Of a stretch of 53,562 bases of DNA, positions 17,598 to 26,922 are shown one piece after another (positions within the stretch are counted from its first letter, which is position 1; every line of letters begins with the position of its first letter). The DNA lies in NCBI GenBank assembly GCA_022651245.1, contig JALCQM010000020.1, forward strand, positions 1 to 53,562. Direction: 5' to 3'. Made by a program: the position numbers and the translations under genes. The DNA comes from Lactobacillus sp. (GTDB lineage: Bacteria > Bacillota > Bacilli > Lactobacillales > Lactobacillaceae). The notes under the pieces are model-generated. The model searched no databases. It was given only the letters and a program-made list of their open reading frames with translations, and was not told where the DNA came from.

Positions 17598-18269
17598 TTA
17601 TTCAGTGCGATAAGGCTGCAAAAAGGCGGCGATATAGTGGTAGAACTGTTGGTTGTCTTTAACGTAGGAAGAATGCGTGGCGTTAGGGACGATGCGTAGG
17701 ATCGAAGTGGGGATGCCACTGGCGATCGCGATGGTCTCTTCTTTTTTGACCACGTCTTTGGCGCCGGCGATCACGAAAGCTTGGGCACTGATGCGTTGCA
17801 GGGTGGCAGTGTCGATGTGCGGCTCGTTAAGCATTAAGGCAAGTTTCGGGTCGGCATGGTGCCAGTTAGCCAGGCGGACCCCGACGCGGCTGGCGAGCTT
17901 GATCCCTTCCGGTGTGAGGTTACCCCCGGCCAACACGATTTTGTGCACGTGGGTCGGCCGCTGGCTGGCGATCAACATGGTCACGATCGCCCCATCGGAA
18001 AAGCCGACTAAGTTTAGTTCCTTGAGCCCCAAAGCGTCAGCGAAAGCCATGACGTCGTCGGCCATCAGTTGGTACGAAAGAGGGACGTCATGTTGGCTTT
18101 GCCCGTGGTCGCGACTATCTAAGGCGTATACCGTGTAGTCGCGCGCGAGTTTCGGGATAATATCTGCAAACAGCTGGTGATCTTCGCCGTTACCGTGTAA
18201 CAGGAGCAACGGTTGGCCATGGCCGGTTTGGGTGTAGAATAGGTGAATTTGATTAACGGTGATTTCCAT
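17598..18269 (-). CDS. Alpha/beta-hydrolase fold protein
   Basis: A 223-residue serine hydrolase. LLLLHGNGED near 22-30 forms the oxyanion loop, nucleophile S91 is in GFSDGA, an Asp lies in VIAGAKDVV, and the catalytic His is in PNATHSS. The substrate is unknown; the family includes esterases, haloperoxidase-like enzymes and C-C hydrolases. The start is set at 18269 because GGAGG lies six bases upstream; an in-frame ATG five codons earlier lacks a site. It stands alone between the arg unit and walR. Confidence 0.82.
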   Translation of the reverse strand: MEITVNQIHLFYTQTGHGQPLLLLHGNGEDHQLFADIIPKLARDYTVYALDSRDHGQSQHDVPLSYQLMADDVMAFADALGLKELNLVGFSDGAIVTMLIASQRPTHVHKIVLAGGNLTPEGIKLASRVGVRLANWHHADPKLALMLNEPHIDTATLQRISAQAFVIAGAKDVVKKEETIAIASGIPTSILRIVPNATHSSYVKDNQQFYHYIAAFLQPYRTE

Positions 18270-18490
18270 AATATCCTCCAGCAATACCTTTAGATAATTA
18301 TTGTACGCCTTTCACACAAGCGAGGAAAAGGTGCTTTAAGGCAGGATTTTTTTCTTGAGCACGATAATGCTAGCAGGTAGGTCTTAGGGCACCGGCTAAG
18401 CGTGTCAGGCCGCGGTTTAGATGGCGTTTTGCCGGCATGAGCAGAAACCGGTATAATAGAGACAATAAAGCCGAGGAGGGCCGATATTTT
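18270..18490. promoter_or_regulatory. walR upstream region with promoter
   Basis: The wal promoter is TTGCCG (18429-18434), a 17-bp spacer and a perfect TATAAT (18452-18457). GAGGAGGG follows at about 18474, just before ATG 18491. The rest of the interval has no gene; ACGATAATGCTAG at about 18360 resembles a string near 13250. Confidence 0.7.
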
Positions 18491-19201
18491 ATGGCAAAAA
18501 AGATCCTGGTGGTCGATGATGAAAAACCCATCTCTGATATCGTAAAATTTAACTTAACTAAAGAAGGTTACACGGTGGTCACCGCCTATGATGGTGAAGA
18601 AGCACTGGCAAAGGTCGAAGAAGAGAATCCGGATCTGATCTTGTTGGATCTGATGTTACCTAAGATCGACGGCTTGGAAGTCGCCCGGCAGGTCCGCAAA
18701 GACCGGGATACGCCGATCATTATGTTGACGGCCAAAGACTCTGAAATCGATAAGGTCTTGGGATTGGAACTCGGCGCGGACGATTACGTCACGAAGCCAT
18801 TCTCCAACCGCGAATTAGTCGCGCGCGTCAAGGCCAACTTGCGGCGGCAAACGGCCAACGCCCAAGCCCAAGAGCCTGACGATGAGAACAAGGACCTGAC
18901 TGTCGGCGACTTGACGATCCATCCAGACGCTTATACGGTTTCTAAGCGCGGCGAGAAAATCGAGCTGACGAATCGTGAATTCGAGTTACTGCACTACCTC
19001 GCCCGGCATTTGGGCCAAGTCATGACGCGGGAACACCTGCTCCAAACAGTTTGGGGTTATGACTATTTCGGCGATGTCCGGACCGTTGATGTGACGGTGC
19101 GGCGACTACGCGAGAAGATCGAAGATAACCCGTCGCACCCTGAATGGTTGGTGACGCGGCGTGGGGTCGGCTATTACCTGCGCAACCCAGAGGCGGAGTA
19201 G
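18491..19201 (+). CDS. WalR, essential cell-wall response regulator
   Basis: A 236-residue OmpR-family regulator. The receiver has [19 protein letters not shown], phospho-acceptor D53 in [10 protein letters not shown] and lysine in YVTKPF. The winged helix carries the [12 protein letters not shown] and [21 protein letters not shown] block that is highly conserved in WalR/YycF. It controls peptidoglycan hydrolases and wall homeostasis. The start is ATG 18491, next to GAGGAGGG. walK follows 21 bp later. Confidence 0.96.
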   Translation: MAKKILVVDDEKPISDIVKFNLTKEGYTVVTAYDGEEALAKVEEENPDLILLDLMLPKIDGLEVARQVRKDRDTPIIMLTAKDSEIDKVLGLELGADDYVTKPFSNRELVARVKANLRRQTANAQAQEPDDENKDLTVGDLTIHPDAYTVSKRGEKIELTNREFELLHYLARHLGQVMTREHLLQTVWGYDYFGDVRTVDVTVRRLREKIEDNPSHPEWLVTRRGVGYYLRNPEAE

Positions 19202-19222
19202 CACCTTTTCACGGGAGTAAAA

Positions 19223-21127
19223 ATGAACAAGAAGATCCGCTTTTTCTCATCGATCCACTTTAAGATCGCGCTGGTGTTTATCCTGTTGCTTTTGGTGACA
19301 GTGGAGCTCATTGGCGCGTATTTTGTGCGGTCTTTGGAACAGCAAAATGTGGAGACGTTCAAGACCAGTCTGAACGTCGATACCTACATTCAAAACAAGC
19401 TGGGGACTGATCTGATGCGCACGGACACCCGTGCGGCCAATACGGATATCAAAACGACGATCAGCCAAGCGGAGATCACCAATACAGCTGAGCTGCAAGT
19501 GGTCGATGCCAAAGGCACGATCCGCGCCAACTCCAACATCAATCACCAAGCAGACGTGGGGCAAAAGTCGGCCTCAGGTAACGTGAAGTCGGTCCTGTAT
19601 AACGGGCAGATCTTTGAAGGCTTCCAGTATGGTGACAGCACCGGTTCGACGTACACCAAGATCATCCCCCTCAAGAACCCGAATGCGACAGGGGATGGCA
19701 GCTCGGTTATCGGGGCGATCGTGATCAGTGCCTCGATGGATTCTGTGTACGCCAACATCAACAAGATCGTCCGGATCTTTTTGATCGCGAGCCTTGTGGC
19801 AGGGGTCTTAGGCACCTTGATCTCCATCGTGATTTCGCGGGCGATCACCCGGCCGATCGACGAGATGAAAAAACAAGCGATCCGCATGGCGCGTGGTGAT
19901 TATTCTGGCCAGGTGCGGATCTACGGTCAAGATGAGCTCGGGCAACTGGCGGTGGCGGTCAATAACTTGTCGGTGCGCGTTGAAGAGGCACAAGAAGCCA
20001 GCGAGGCCGAACGGCGGCGTTTGGATTCGGTCTTGGCCCACATGACCGATGGCGTGATCGCTACCGACCGGCGCGGGAACGTGATCATCATCAACGAAAC
20101 GGCGCTGGATATGCTCAGCACGCGCAACGAAGACGTGATCGGGCTGTCGATCTTGAAGTTGTTGAACATCGCCAAGGACTACACCTTGCGCGATCTATTG
20201 GAGAGTCAACAAGAATTACTGCTCGATTTTTCCGAGCAAGCGGACCACGACTTGATCTTACGGGTCGATTTTTCACTGATCCAGCGGGAAACCGGGTTTA
20301 TTTCTGGGTTGGTGGCGGTGCTACACGATGTCACCGAGCAGCAGAAAAATGAACGCGAACGGCGCGAATTTGTCTCTAACGTGTCGCATGAATTGCGGAC
20401 CCCGTTGACTTCGATGCGCAGTTACATCGAAGCCTTATCCGATGGTGCTTGGCAAGACCCAGAGATCGCCCCGCAATTTTTGAAAGTCACCCAAGAAGAA
20501 ACGGACCGGATGATCCGGATGATCAACGACTTGTTGAGCTTGTCGCGGATGGATTCTGGCACCAGCAAGATCGCCTTGGAGACGATCAACCTGAACGAAT
20601 TCTTCAACTATATCCTTGACCGGTTTGACATGATGCTCAAGACGGATAACGAAAGCGCAGGCAACGACAACAATCGGGTGCAACCATTGCCGTCGAGTCG
20701 CAAGAAGCGCTACACGATTCGGCGTGAGATCACCCACCGGGACTTGTGGGTCGAAGTCGACCAAGACAAGTTTATGCAGGTGATCGATAACATCATGAAT
20801 AACGCGATCAAGTATTCGCCAGAAGGTGGTGTGATCACCGCGCGCTTAGTCGAAACCCATAATCACGTGATCTTATCGATCGCCGATCAAGGGCTGGGGA
20901 TCCCGCGCAAGGACATCAATAAGGTGTTCGATCGCTTCTACCGTGTCGACAAGGCGCGCTCCCGCCAGCAAGGCGGTACCGGCTTAGGCTTAGCGATTTC
21001 AAAAGAAGTCGTTGAAGCGCTAGGTGGGCGGATCTGGGTCGACTCACAAGAAGGCAAGGGGTCGACGTTTTATATCTCCCTGCCGTATGAACCGCTGGAG
21101 GAAGGGGATGACTGGGATGAAGCTTAG
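19223..21127 (+). CDS. WalK, cell-wall sensor kinase
   Basis: A 634-residue kinase with the full low-GC Gram-positive WalK layout. TM1 is about 13-35, the extracellular PAS-like domain about 36-182, TM2 about 183-205, and HAMP about 206-258. The cytoplasmic PAS is about 262-372. The H box FVSNVSHELRTPLTSMRSYIEAL carries H389, and the ATPase domain ends with GGTGLGLAISKEVVEALGG. It phosphorylates WalR. The 3' end overlaps walH by 20 bp. Confidence 0.96.
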   Translation: MNKKIRFFSSIHFKIALVFILLLLVTVELIGAYFVRSLEQQNVETFKTSLNVDTYIQNKLGTDLMRTDTRAANTDIKTTISQAEITNTAELQVVDAKGTIRANSNINHQADVGQKSASGNVKSVLYNGQIFEGFQYGDSTGSTYTKIIPLKNPNATGDGSSVIGAIVISASMDSVYANINKIVRIFLIASLVAGVLGTLISIVISRAITRPIDEMKKQAIRMARGDYSGQVRIYGQDELGQLAVAVNNLSVRVEEAQEASEAERRRLDSVLAHMTDGVIATDRRGNVIIINETALDMLSTRNEDVIGLSILKLLNIAKDYTLRDLLESQQELLLDFSEQADHDLILRVDFSLIQRETGFISGLVAVLHDVTEQQKNERERREFVSNVSHELRTPLTSMRSYIEALSDGAWQDPEIAPQFLKVTQEETDRMIRMINDLLSLSRMDSGTSKIALETINLNEFFNYILDRFDMMLKTDNESAGNDNNRVQPLPSSRKKRYTIRREITHRDLWVEVDQDKFMQVIDNIMNNAIKYSPEGGVITARLVETHNHVILSIADQGLGIPRKDINKVFDRFYRVDKARSRQQGGTGLGLAISKEVVEALGGRIWVDSQEGKGSTFYISLPYEPLEEGDDWDEA

Positions 21128-22478
21128 TGGCTGGCTATTGCGCATCGCGTTGATCGCGATGATCGCCGTATCATTTGTGTTCACCTGGTTGATCTGGCAA
21201 AATCCGTCCCGGCTCGGGCACCAAGAAGCGACCGTCACCACCAAGCGCAAGGCTGATCCGGATGTGGCCAAAAACGCCAGCACCGTTTTTTCACCCACCA
21301 CGGCGTATTATCAGCAACAAGACCAGAAGACCTGGCTGTTCACGCCGGACGACAATGTGACGCTAGATATTCAAACGGCGATGCGTGACTGGCGCTTAGG
21401 CACCGTGACGAACGGCGGCAAGCTGACCAGCAGTGAATATAACGCGTTGCTCAGCACCAATGACAGCTTGCAGCTGCTCTATGCGGATAAAATGGCCTAC
21501 CGAGTGTTCAACGCCCGCTTCTTTGCGAAAAAGGCGACGGCGACGAACACGGATTTTACCTTTAACCGCCTGTTGTTTTCGCTGAGTGGTCACACGGGGC
21601 AGCTGGTGTTCATCAATGATGAGACGCGCACGATTCATACCGGTAAGTTGACGCATGGCAGCCTAGATGCGCTGCAACGGTTGGTCAAGCAATCGGCGGC
21701 AACCGGCAAGCCAGTCACTGAGCGCCGGTTGGCCAATGGTCGGCAGATCCCGCTATTTACAGGTCGCATTGCGTTACAACCGTATGTTTATTTGCTAGAT
21801 CAGCAAAGCGCGAACCATTACGTGTCCTTGCTGATGCCGTCCACGGCGGCGAGTGCCGTCGATTCGCGTGAAATTGGTGCGGATACCGTGTATACCGCAG
21901 GCGACGACTATCGCCTGACGTTGGATACGGATACGGACGTTTTACAATTCGATGACACCGGCATTTTGGCGCCGGCCAAAGATCTAGCGACGAACCTGAA
22001 TAAAGCCTATACGGCACTGGGGTCATTGGATCTATTAGGCCTTAACAGCATGCGCTATGATCGCTACGATAGCAGCACCAAAACCGTCACGTACCGCTCA
22101 TACGCCCAAGGGTTGCCGATCTTCAATCGCGACTACTACGGCCGCGTGACGGTGGCGGGCACCAGTAGCGGGCAGCAGATGTTTTTCTCGACGAATAATC
22201 TGACCGTGCCGATCCCCACCACCCAAAATGCCACGACGTTGCCAGCAACCCAAGCGGTGTTGGATCACTTGCAAAGCATTGGTTACGACGCGGATGCGAT
22301 CGAAGATGTGGTGATCGGCTACTATTGGGGGAAGCAAGACGAAAACTCTCAGGTGGTCAATTTGACCCCGACGTATTTCGTCGAGATCGGCGGGACGTAC
22401 CGCCGCTATAACCAGTGGCAAGGCCCAAGCACTGACACGAAAAAAGCGGCCAGTGCGACGACTGCGGAAGAAGAGTAG
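21108..22478 (+). CDS. WalH (YycH), negative regulator of WalK
   Basis: A 456-residue protein with one N-terminal membrane anchor (about 8-27) and a large extracellular part. It matches YycH in position and size, with the family's low sequence conservation. YycH and YycI contact WalK in the membrane and modulate it. ATG 21108 is chosen because GGAGG lies six bases upstream; ATG 21117 is a second option. Confidence 0.88.
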   Translation: MTGMKLSGWLLRIALIAMIAVSFVFTWLIWQNPSRLGHQEATVTTKRKADPDVAKNASTVFSPTTAYYQQQDQKTWLFTPDDNVTLDIQTAMRDWRLGTVTNGGKLTSSEYNALLSTNDSLQLLYADKMAYRVFNARFFAKKATATNTDFTFNRLLFSLSGHTGQLVFINDETRTIHTGKLTHGSLDALQRLVKQSAATGKPVTERRLANGRQIPLFTGRIALQPYVYLLDQQSANHYVSLLMPSTAASAVDSREIGADTVYTAGDDYRLTLDTDTDVLQFDDTGILAPAKDLATNLNKAYTALGSLDLLGLNSMRYDRYDSSTKTVTYRSYAQGLPIFNRDYYGRVTVAGTSSGQQMFFSTNNLTVPIPTTQNATTLPATQAVLDHLQSIGYDADAIEDVVIGYYWGKQDENSQVVNLTPTYFVEIGGTYRRYNQWQGPSTDTKKAASATTAEEE

Positions 22479-22487
22479 GAGGGCAAT

Positions 22488-23279
22488 ATGGATTTTAGAC
22501 GGATCGAATGGATCTTCTTGATCGTCTTCATTGGCCTGAATATCTTTTTGGGGATCAGCTTTTACCAAAGCCAAGAGGTCGATCAAGCAGTCAGCGAATC
22601 AACGGCAAGCGAGATCGTGGCAGACATCCAGCGCGATCAGATCAAGCTACCGAAATTAAGTACCAAGACCCCGACCGGTGGGTATTTAGCGTCGCAAACC
22701 AATACTGCGTTGTTGAATAACCGGGCACAGTTGGTCGGCATCGACACCACGATCACAAATAACAGCACCTTACACGCCACGCTGCGGACCCCTGTCACGG
22801 TGAAAAAAGACAAGGCTGTGAGCTTTTTGAAGTCGTGGCTACAAGACTCACAACACGTCTTGTTCGGGAAGCATTATCAGTACGCAGAAAGCCTTTCGAC
22901 AGGCACGCGCTATGTTTTTTGTCAGCAGATCCAAGGGCATAAGATCTACGATCAGCGGGCACAGATCACGTTTTACGTGGTCAATAACAAGCTGACCGGG
23001 TACACCCAGACGTATATTTCCAAAATGTCCGTCTTGAAGAGTAACGTCGAACTGACCTCGGCTCAAGACGCCGTGTTGGCGCTTTACAAGGATAATGAAT
23101 TGGCCAATAATGCCAAAGTGGTGTGGGTTGAGCTGGCCTATAACTACTTATTAGATACGAAGGGGAGTACGGTGTATGTGCCCACGTGGTTCGTGGGCAT
23201 CGAGAATCAAGGTGCCAAGAGCGTGACGATCAAGAAGCTCAACGCCATCACCAAGACTGTCGTCAAAGAGCGCGACTGA
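22488..23279 (+). CDS. WalI (YycI), WalK-modulating membrane protein
   Basis: A 263-residue single-pass protein. MDFRRIEWIFLIVFIGLNIFL is the typical YycI start (DW/RIEWIFL motif and membrane anchor). The extracellular C-terminal domain belongs to the YycH/YycI pair. AGGAGGG precedes ATG 22488, 9 bp after walH. It is the last gene of the intact part of the operon. Confidence 0.9.
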   Translation: MDFRRIEWIFLIVFIGLNIFLGISFYQSQEVDQAVSESTASEIVADIQRDQIKLPKLSTKTPTGGYLASQTNTALLNNRAQLVGIDTTITNNSTLHATLRTPVTVKKDKAVSFLKSWLQDSQHVLFGKHYQYAESLSTGTRYVFCQQIQGHKIYDQRAQITFYVVNNKLTGYTQTYISKMSVLKSNVELTSAQDAVLALYKDNELANNAKVVWVELAYNYLLDTKGSTVYVPTWFVGIENQGAKSVTIKKLNAITKTVVKERD

Positions 23280-23332
23280 TCACCGACTAACGAAACGTGA
23301 CCTGATAGGGACGAGCATAATGGCCCGTTCGC

Positions 23333-23546
23333 AGGGTAATTGGTCGGGCAGGCTGGGGGTGCGGCTGGCTCCGGCGATTGAATGGCTGGAACGTGGTGGC
23401 GCGTTTTGAAGCTAACTCTCGCTTTGCTCGAGTGGATCTTCAAAATCACGCTTATCCTAGGTGCTAAAGCACCAAGGATAATTTCACCACTGAGCCATTC
23501 ATCGCCCTCCGCCAACCACACCCCCAGACCTTGGACCAATTATCCT
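23333..23546. repeat. About 214-bp imperfect inverted repeat with two internal hairpins
   Basis: The outer arms (about 23333-23398 and 23487-23546) pair over nearly their full length with G:T pairs and small bulges. Examples are TAATTGGTC with GACCAATTA, CTGGGGGTG with CACCCCCAG, and GAATGGCT with AGCCATTC. Between them lie two further hairpins: TTTTGAAG...CTTCAAAA (23404-23455) and TTATCCTAGGTGC...GCACCAAGGATAA (23452-23481). The result would be a large cruciform or three-way-junction RNA. No coding ORF is convincing. It may be a MITE/REP-like element or a structured RNA. Confidence 0.75.
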
Positions 23547-23588
23547 GCGCACTCCGGCAGTATTACGCTAATACGAGCAGACGGTACT

Positions 23589-23625
23589 AAAAGGAGGATG
23601 AGCCCGCGGCTCACCCTCCTTTTTT
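23589..23625. terminator. Bidirectional terminator after walRKHI
   Basis: AAAAGGAGG-A-TGAGCC pairs with GGCTCA-C-CCTCCTTTTTT around a very short loop. It serves the wal operon on + and the opposing DUF975 gene on -. Confidence 0.88.
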
Positions 23626-23643
23626 AGGCTATAAATGGTGCCA

Positions 23644-24264
23644 TTAGAAGTCGCTGAAGTCATCCGAGTCGTCGGTGGTTAAGAAACGGTTGCCGGCTAA
23701 TTGACGGTAGTAAACGGCGTTAGTGGTGCTGATATACGGCACCAGCCATAAAAACCCGATCCCGAGCGTCAACGTTGCCAAGCAGGCCCACCCGATAAAG
23801 CTGAGTTGCAAGACGAAGTACTCCCACTTGTGCCCATCCATGAGCTCGCGGCTAGCGGTGATCGCGTCGGTAGCACCGATTTCACGCCCGGCAGCGTGCA
23901 TGTCTTTGAGGATGTAGTTGGCTTGTGAGTACGAGAAGGCTTTGATCACGCCTGGGATGACCAGTAACAGTGACCATAAGCCAACGAAGATCCCCACTAA
24001 GAGGTTGGTTAAGAAAACCGGCATGGCCAGACCCGCACTGAACCCACTGAAGATACCGTTGATCATGCTAGCGGGTTTGTGGCCTTCGCTGAAATCGAGA
24101 AAAGAGAAAAGGACCCCTGCCGACACCATCGCGGCCAAGATGCCGAATGTGAAGGAGCCGACGAGACTGCTCAAGATACTCCCTAGTAGCGCCAAGCCAA
24201 TGGCCCACCCCCAATTGTCGCGCAAGTGGTCCTTGGCTTCTTGTTTCATCATTGCTCTTGTCAT
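23644..24264 (-). CDS. DUF975-family integral membrane protein
   Basis: A 206-residue membrane protein. KQEAKDHLRDNWGWAIGLALLGS is a typical DUF975 start. Several hydrophobic segments surround the conserved SYSQANYILKDMHAAG...ITASRELMDGHKWEYFVLQLSFIGW block. The function is unknown. The second ATG (24264) is preferred because GGGGG lies six bases upstream; the ATG at 24270 would abut the site. The gene is inserted against the usual walI-walJ order, on the opposite strand. Confidence 0.8.
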   Translation of the reverse strand: MTRAMMKQEAKDHLRDNWGWAIGLALLGSILSSLVGSFTFGILAAMVSAGVLFSFLDFSEGHKPASMINGIFSGFSAGLAMPVFLTNLLVGIFVGLWSLLLVIPGVIKAFSYSQANYILKDMHAAGREIGATDAITASRELMDGHKWEYFVLQLSFIGWACLATLTLGIGFLWLVPYISTTNAVYYRQLAGNRFLTTDDSDDFSDF

Positions 24265-24433
24265 GTTCATCCCCCATTTTCTATCGTTATTAATTATATA
24301 ATACCATAGCGTCGACCCGGACTGTCTGCGGTCGCCAGACAGTCACTGTTATTTTGTGGTAGGATTAGGGCAGCATACAGACAAAAACGTGTCCGGTAAG
24401 AAGCGGGCACAAGAGCAGAAGGGGAGCAGCGGT
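24265..24433. promoter_or_regulatory. Divergent region between the DUF975 gene and walJ
   Basis: It contains a perfect 9-bp inverted repeat GACTGTCTG/CAGACAGTC (24320-24344) and an extended -10-like TGGTAGGAT (24357-24365) pointing towards walJ. Minus-strand TATAAT for the DUF975 gene lies at about 24295-24300. Confidence 0.4.
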
Positions 24434-25249
24434 TTGACGGAAGATTTTGGAATGCGCGTCAGTGTCTTGGCGAGCTCGAGTTCGGGTAACGCCACTTATA
24501 TCGAGACGCCGACACATAAGGTGTTAGTCGACGCAGGCTTTTCTGGCAAAAAATTAGCGGCGATGATGAAAAGTATCGGGCGAGAGCTCGCAGACGTCGA
24601 CAGCTTATTTTTGACCCATGAGCATACCGATCACTGTAAAGGCGTTGGCGTCTTGACGCGGCGGTATCCAGGGATCACGCTGTACGCAAATCAGCGGACG
24701 CTGGAGGCTTTGCCCCAAAGTGTGGGGAAGCTGGCGGCAAATCAGGTGAAGGTCTTTGAGCCCGGCGAAACCATGAGCTTAGGGGACTTAGATATCGAAA
24801 GCTTCGGCGTGTCGCATGATGCCGCACAGGCGCAGTTTTATCAATTTCACCATGATGATAAGGCCTTCGCGATCTTGACGGACACAGGGTATGTGTCGGA
24901 CGCGGTGGCCGGGACGATCCGGGATGCCGATGCGTATGTGATGGAGTGTAACCATGACATCGAGATGTTGCGCATGGGGCCATACCCGTGGCCGCTCAAG
25001 CAACGCATCTTGAGTGATACCGGGCACCTGTCGAACGAAGATGGGGCCAATGCGATCATGGATGTGATCGGGACGCGGACGAAGCGCGTTTATTTAGGCC
25101 ACTTATCCCCACATAATAACGTGAAAGAATTGGCGCATATCACCGTGGCGAACATGTTGCAAGAGCAAGGATTAGGCGTAGGGCACGATTTTGATGTCTT
25201 TGATACCGATCCTGCAATTGCTGATCCGCTGTTTACAGTCGGGGCGTAA
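24434..25249 (+). CDS. WalJ (YycJ/VicX), metallo-beta-lactamase fold hydrolase
   Basis: About 271 residues. VSVLASSSSGNATYIETP opens the fold and THEHTDHCKG (HxHxDH) binds two metals, with further metal ligands in ILTDTGYVS and YLGHLSPHNN. In other Firmicutes it is the last member of the wal operon and has been linked to DNA repair and wall metabolism. The start is probably TTG 24434, preceded by GGGGAG at a good distance; ATG 24452 is the alternative. Here it is detached from walI by 1.15 kb. Confidence 0.9.
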   Translation: MTEDFGMRVSVLASSSSGNATYIETPTHKVLVDAGFSGKKLAAMMKSIGRELADVDSLFLTHEHTDHCKGVGVLTRRYPGITLYANQRTLEALPQSVGKLAANQVKVFEPGETMSLGDLDIESFGVSHDAAQAQFYQFHHDDKAFAILTDTGYVSDAVAGTIRDADAYVMECNHDIEMLRMGPYPWPLKQRILSDTGHLSNEDGANAIMDVIGTRTKRVYLGHLSPHNNVKELAHITVANMLQEQGLGVGHDFDVFDTDPAIADPLFTVGA

Positions 25250-25286
25250 CCTTAATTTTTGGCGAGATAGATACTGATGGGTATAC

Positions 25287-25292
25287 TATAAT
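25287..25292 (+). promoter_or_regulatory. TATAAT between walJ and the following terminator
   Basis: A perfect -10 hexamer (25287-25292) lies ahead of the hairpin at 25314 without a clear -35. If used, its transcript would meet the terminator within about 50 bases. Confidence 0.3.
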
Positions 25293-25313
25293 TAAAAGCA
25301 AGCGGGTCTGGAG

Positions 25314-25352
25314 CCGGCGGCGGTACTTGCGTATCGCCGCTGGTTTGTTTTT
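25314..25352 (+). terminator. Terminator between walJ and htrA
   Basis: CCGGCGGCGGTAC / GTATCGCCGCTGG with a four-base TTGC loop, followed by TTTGTTTTT. It separates htrA from the walJ transcript. Confidence 0.8.
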
Positions 25353-25444
25353 CCGGTCTTATACGCGGAATATTCATAATTTCATCAAACACTATCAGTA
25401 CTATTAAAGCTGTAAACAAGGATCGTACTTGAGGAGGATCAGAC

Positions 25445-26797
25445 ATGGATAATCAGTCACATCATTTTCAGGAGCAAAAACCTGATGAGCCAAAGAAAAA
25501 AAGTAACGGCTTCAAGCAAACTGTGCTCATCGCCGCCGTTGCCGCCGTTATTGGTGGTGGTGTTGGTGGCGGTGCCGCTTATCTAGGACTCAGGTCGGCC
25601 AATAGTAATGATCTTGGCGTGGCGACGACAACGCAGAAGTCCGGCACGACGCAGGTCTCCAACGTCTCTGTGAATGAAAGTAGCGCCAGCTCGACCGCTT
25701 TTGCGAAGGTCAAAAAGGCCGTGGTGTCAGTGGTCAACCTGCAAAAAGCGCAAAGTACGAGCAGCGGCTTAGATGATTTTAGTGATTTCTTTGGCGACTC
25801 GGGTAGTTCCAACTCGAATTCGAATTCTAACTCGAGCTCGTCAAGTTCTGACCTGGAAGAATATAGTGAAGGCTCCGGGGTTATTTACCAGAAGAAAGAT
25901 GGTAAGGCCTACATCGTGACGAATAATCACGTGGTTTCCGGGTCTGATGCTTTGGAAGTGATTTTGAGTGACGGCACCAAGCTGACCGCCAAAAAAGTCG
26001 GGACCGATGAAACCAGTGATCTGGCTGTTTTGTCCATCGATGGTAGCAAGATCTCGACGGTGGCGAGCTTCGGTGACTCAAGCAAGTTGAATGCAGGCCA
26101 AACGGTGCTCGCGATTGGGTCGCCATTAGGCTCTCAGTACGCGACTTCTGTGACCCAAGGGATCATCAGTGCGACGAACCGGACGGTCGACGTGACGGAT
26201 GAATCGACGGGTCAAACGACGGGCCAAGCGACCGTCATTCAAACAGATGCCGCCATTAATTCAGGGAATTCTGGTGGCCCGCTGATCAATTTGTCGGGTC
26301 AGGTGATCGGGATTAATTCGATGAAGTTGTCCGGTTACTCGAGCTCTAGTTCAGACTCAGCAACGATCGAAGGGATGGGTTTTGCCATCCCGAGTGACGA
26401 AGTGGTTTCGATCATCAACCAGTTAGTCGCGAACGGGAAGGTCGTTCGCCCGGCACTGGGCGTTGAAGTGCGCGACTTGTCGAGTGTGACCGCTTCGCAA
26501 CAAAAGTCTGTGCTGAAATTGCCGACTTCCGTGACGGATGGCGCCGTGGTCGCGGGCTTCACCAGCGGCAGTATCGCCAAGTCTGCAGGATTGAAGCAAT
26601 ATGACGTGATCGTGGGTATCGGTGAGGATAGCGTCACCGGCGTCGCAGACCTGCGGACGGCATTGTACAAGCATAGTGTTGGGGATACCGTGAAGGTCAC
26701 GTATTACCACGAAGGGGTCAAGAAGACGGTCAGCATCAAGTTGACCGAGACCACTGATAACACCAGCTCAAGTGACAGCGACAGCACCAGTAACTAA
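25445..26797 (+). CDS. HtrA/DegP-like serine protease, membrane anchored
   Basis: A 450-residue surface quality-control protease. The cytoplasmic start precedes a membrane anchor (about 25-48), and a Ser/Asn-rich flexible linker lies at about 118-136. The trypsin-like domain has triad H162 (TNNHVV), D192 (SDLAVL) and S276 (GNSGGPL). One PDZ domain sits at about 340-430. It degrades misfolded exported proteins and is commonly found between walJ and rlmH in lactobacilli. GAGGAGG precedes the ATG. Confidence 0.95.
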   Translation: MDNQSHHFQEQKPDEPKKKSNGFKQTVLIAAVAAVIGGGVGGGAAYLGLRSANSNDLGVATTTQKSGTTQVSNVSVNESSASSTAFAKVKKAVVSVVNLQKAQSTSSGLDDFSDFFGDSGSSNSNSNSNSSSSSSDLEEYSEGSGVIYQKKDGKAYIVTNNHVVSGSDALEVILSDGTKLTAKKVGTDETSDLAVLSIDGSKISTVASFGDSSKLNAGQTVLAIGSPLGSQYATSVTQGIISATNRTVDVTDESTGQTTGQATVIQTDAAINSGNSGGPLINLSGQVIGINSMKLSGYSSSSSDSATIEGMGFAIPSDEVVSIINQLVANGKVVRPALGVEVRDLSSVTASQQKSVLKLPTSVTDGAVVAGFTSGSIAKSAGLKQYDVIVGIGEDSVTGVADLRTALYKHSVGDTVKVTYYHEGVKKTVSIKLTETTDNTSSSDSDSTSN

Positions 26798-26806
26798 GCG
26801 TTAACG

Positions 26807-26853
26807 AAGCCTCCTGCATGACCCCTGTTCGGGTTTTGCAGGGGGCTTCTTTG
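26807..26853 (+). terminator. htrA terminator
   Basis: AAGCCTCCTGCA / TGCAGGGGGCTT with an inner ACCC...GGGT hairpin, followed by CTTCTTT. Confidence 0.75.
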
Positions 26854-26922
26854 GGCGACTGGGTAAAACTGCTGGCTGGATCGGGACTTGGCGAAGGGAT
26901 TGTTCAGCTCTGAGTTGTCAAG

